Positions 63,940 to 64,000 of a stretch of 64,000 bases of DNA are shown here, piece by piece. This DNA is from Clostridia bacterium (GTDB lineage Bacteria; Bacillota; Clostridia; Lachnospirales; Lachnospiraceae): positions 1 through 64,000 of the forward strand of contig CAJTIM010000026.1 of the NCBI GenBank assembly GCA_910576325.1. Reading direction: 5' to 3'. A program made the translations under genes and the position numbers. The notes below the pieces were generated by a model, which saw only the letters and a program-made list of their open reading frames with translations, was not told the origin of the DNA and made no database searches. The stretch's first letter is position 1; each line of letters starts with the position of its first letter.

Positions 63940-64000
63940 TATATTATTTAACTATTTTAACTAATAAAATCATTTTTTGTGTATTTTACAAGAAATTAAT

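Overview
The window reads as chromosome of a gut-type Firmicute, most likely a Lachnospiraceae (Clostridia). Reasons: the conserved Firmicutes ylxM-ffh-rpsP-khpA-rimM-trmD-rplS-rnhB block, lineage-typical families (DUF5688, Rpn/PD-(D/E)XK nucleases), strong Shine-Dalgarno sites, and an accessory gene content dominated by sugar and acid uptake. I could not name a genus. Nearly everything is on the minus strand; the plus-strand exceptions are luxS, a hybrid sensor kinase, two odd leader-bearing genes and a transposon scrap. I saw no tRNA, rRNA or CRISPR array.

Layout. 1-160: cut-off end of an IS200/IS605 element. 440-9405: translation, secretion and RNA-modification cluster, with two signal peptidase genes around rbgA and an unusually long trmD. 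9566-11222: a gutted Rpn nuclease pseudogene and a 5'-truncated GH1 gene. 11332-12571: ROK regulator with a palindrome at its promoter. 12601-16684: dipeptide epimerase, transglutaminase-like protein and DUF819 membrane protein, with a large nested hairpin. 16769-27192: an eleven-gene operon (racemase-like, TIM-barrel, split transketolase, transaldolase-like, zinc dehydrogenase, TRAP transporter, GntR regulator, 2-hydroxyacid dehydrogenase) that looks like an unassigned catabolic pathway. 27295-36880: gdhA, membrane and secreted proteins, trpS, and mgtE with a long structured leader. 36924-37755: DUF3800 gene preceded by a short structured RNA. 37893-41764: luxS, malic enzyme, nuclease and transposon remnants, and glpP with a terminator in its leader. 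41837-47465: AEC transporter, a coiled-coil protein, a YdcF/corrinoid-protein pair and a hybrid kinase. 47492-55363: ribose-type ABC transporter with a lipoprotein/LytS/AraC sensing module. 55524-63939: a second ABC transporter with an FGGY kinase and two GH32-like hydrolases.

How it fits together. The three transport operons each carry part of their own logic: the TRAP operon has a GntR regulator, the first ABC operon has a three-component extracellular sensor, and the second ABC operon has enzymes but no regulator in view. Regulation by RNA is a recurring theme: the rplS leader, the mgtE leader, the glpP leader terminator, the DUF3800 leader RNA and the hairpin between ABC permease and binding protein. 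Two unlinked plus-strand genes (30725 and 43010) share a GCCGATAT box about 110 bases upstream and a common 5' leader word, suggesting shared sigma-28-type control.

Limits: family names come from recognising motifs by eye, with no database search. Promoters and hairpins were found by reading the sequence and counting spacers. Exact starts are chosen from Shine-Dalgarno spacing.
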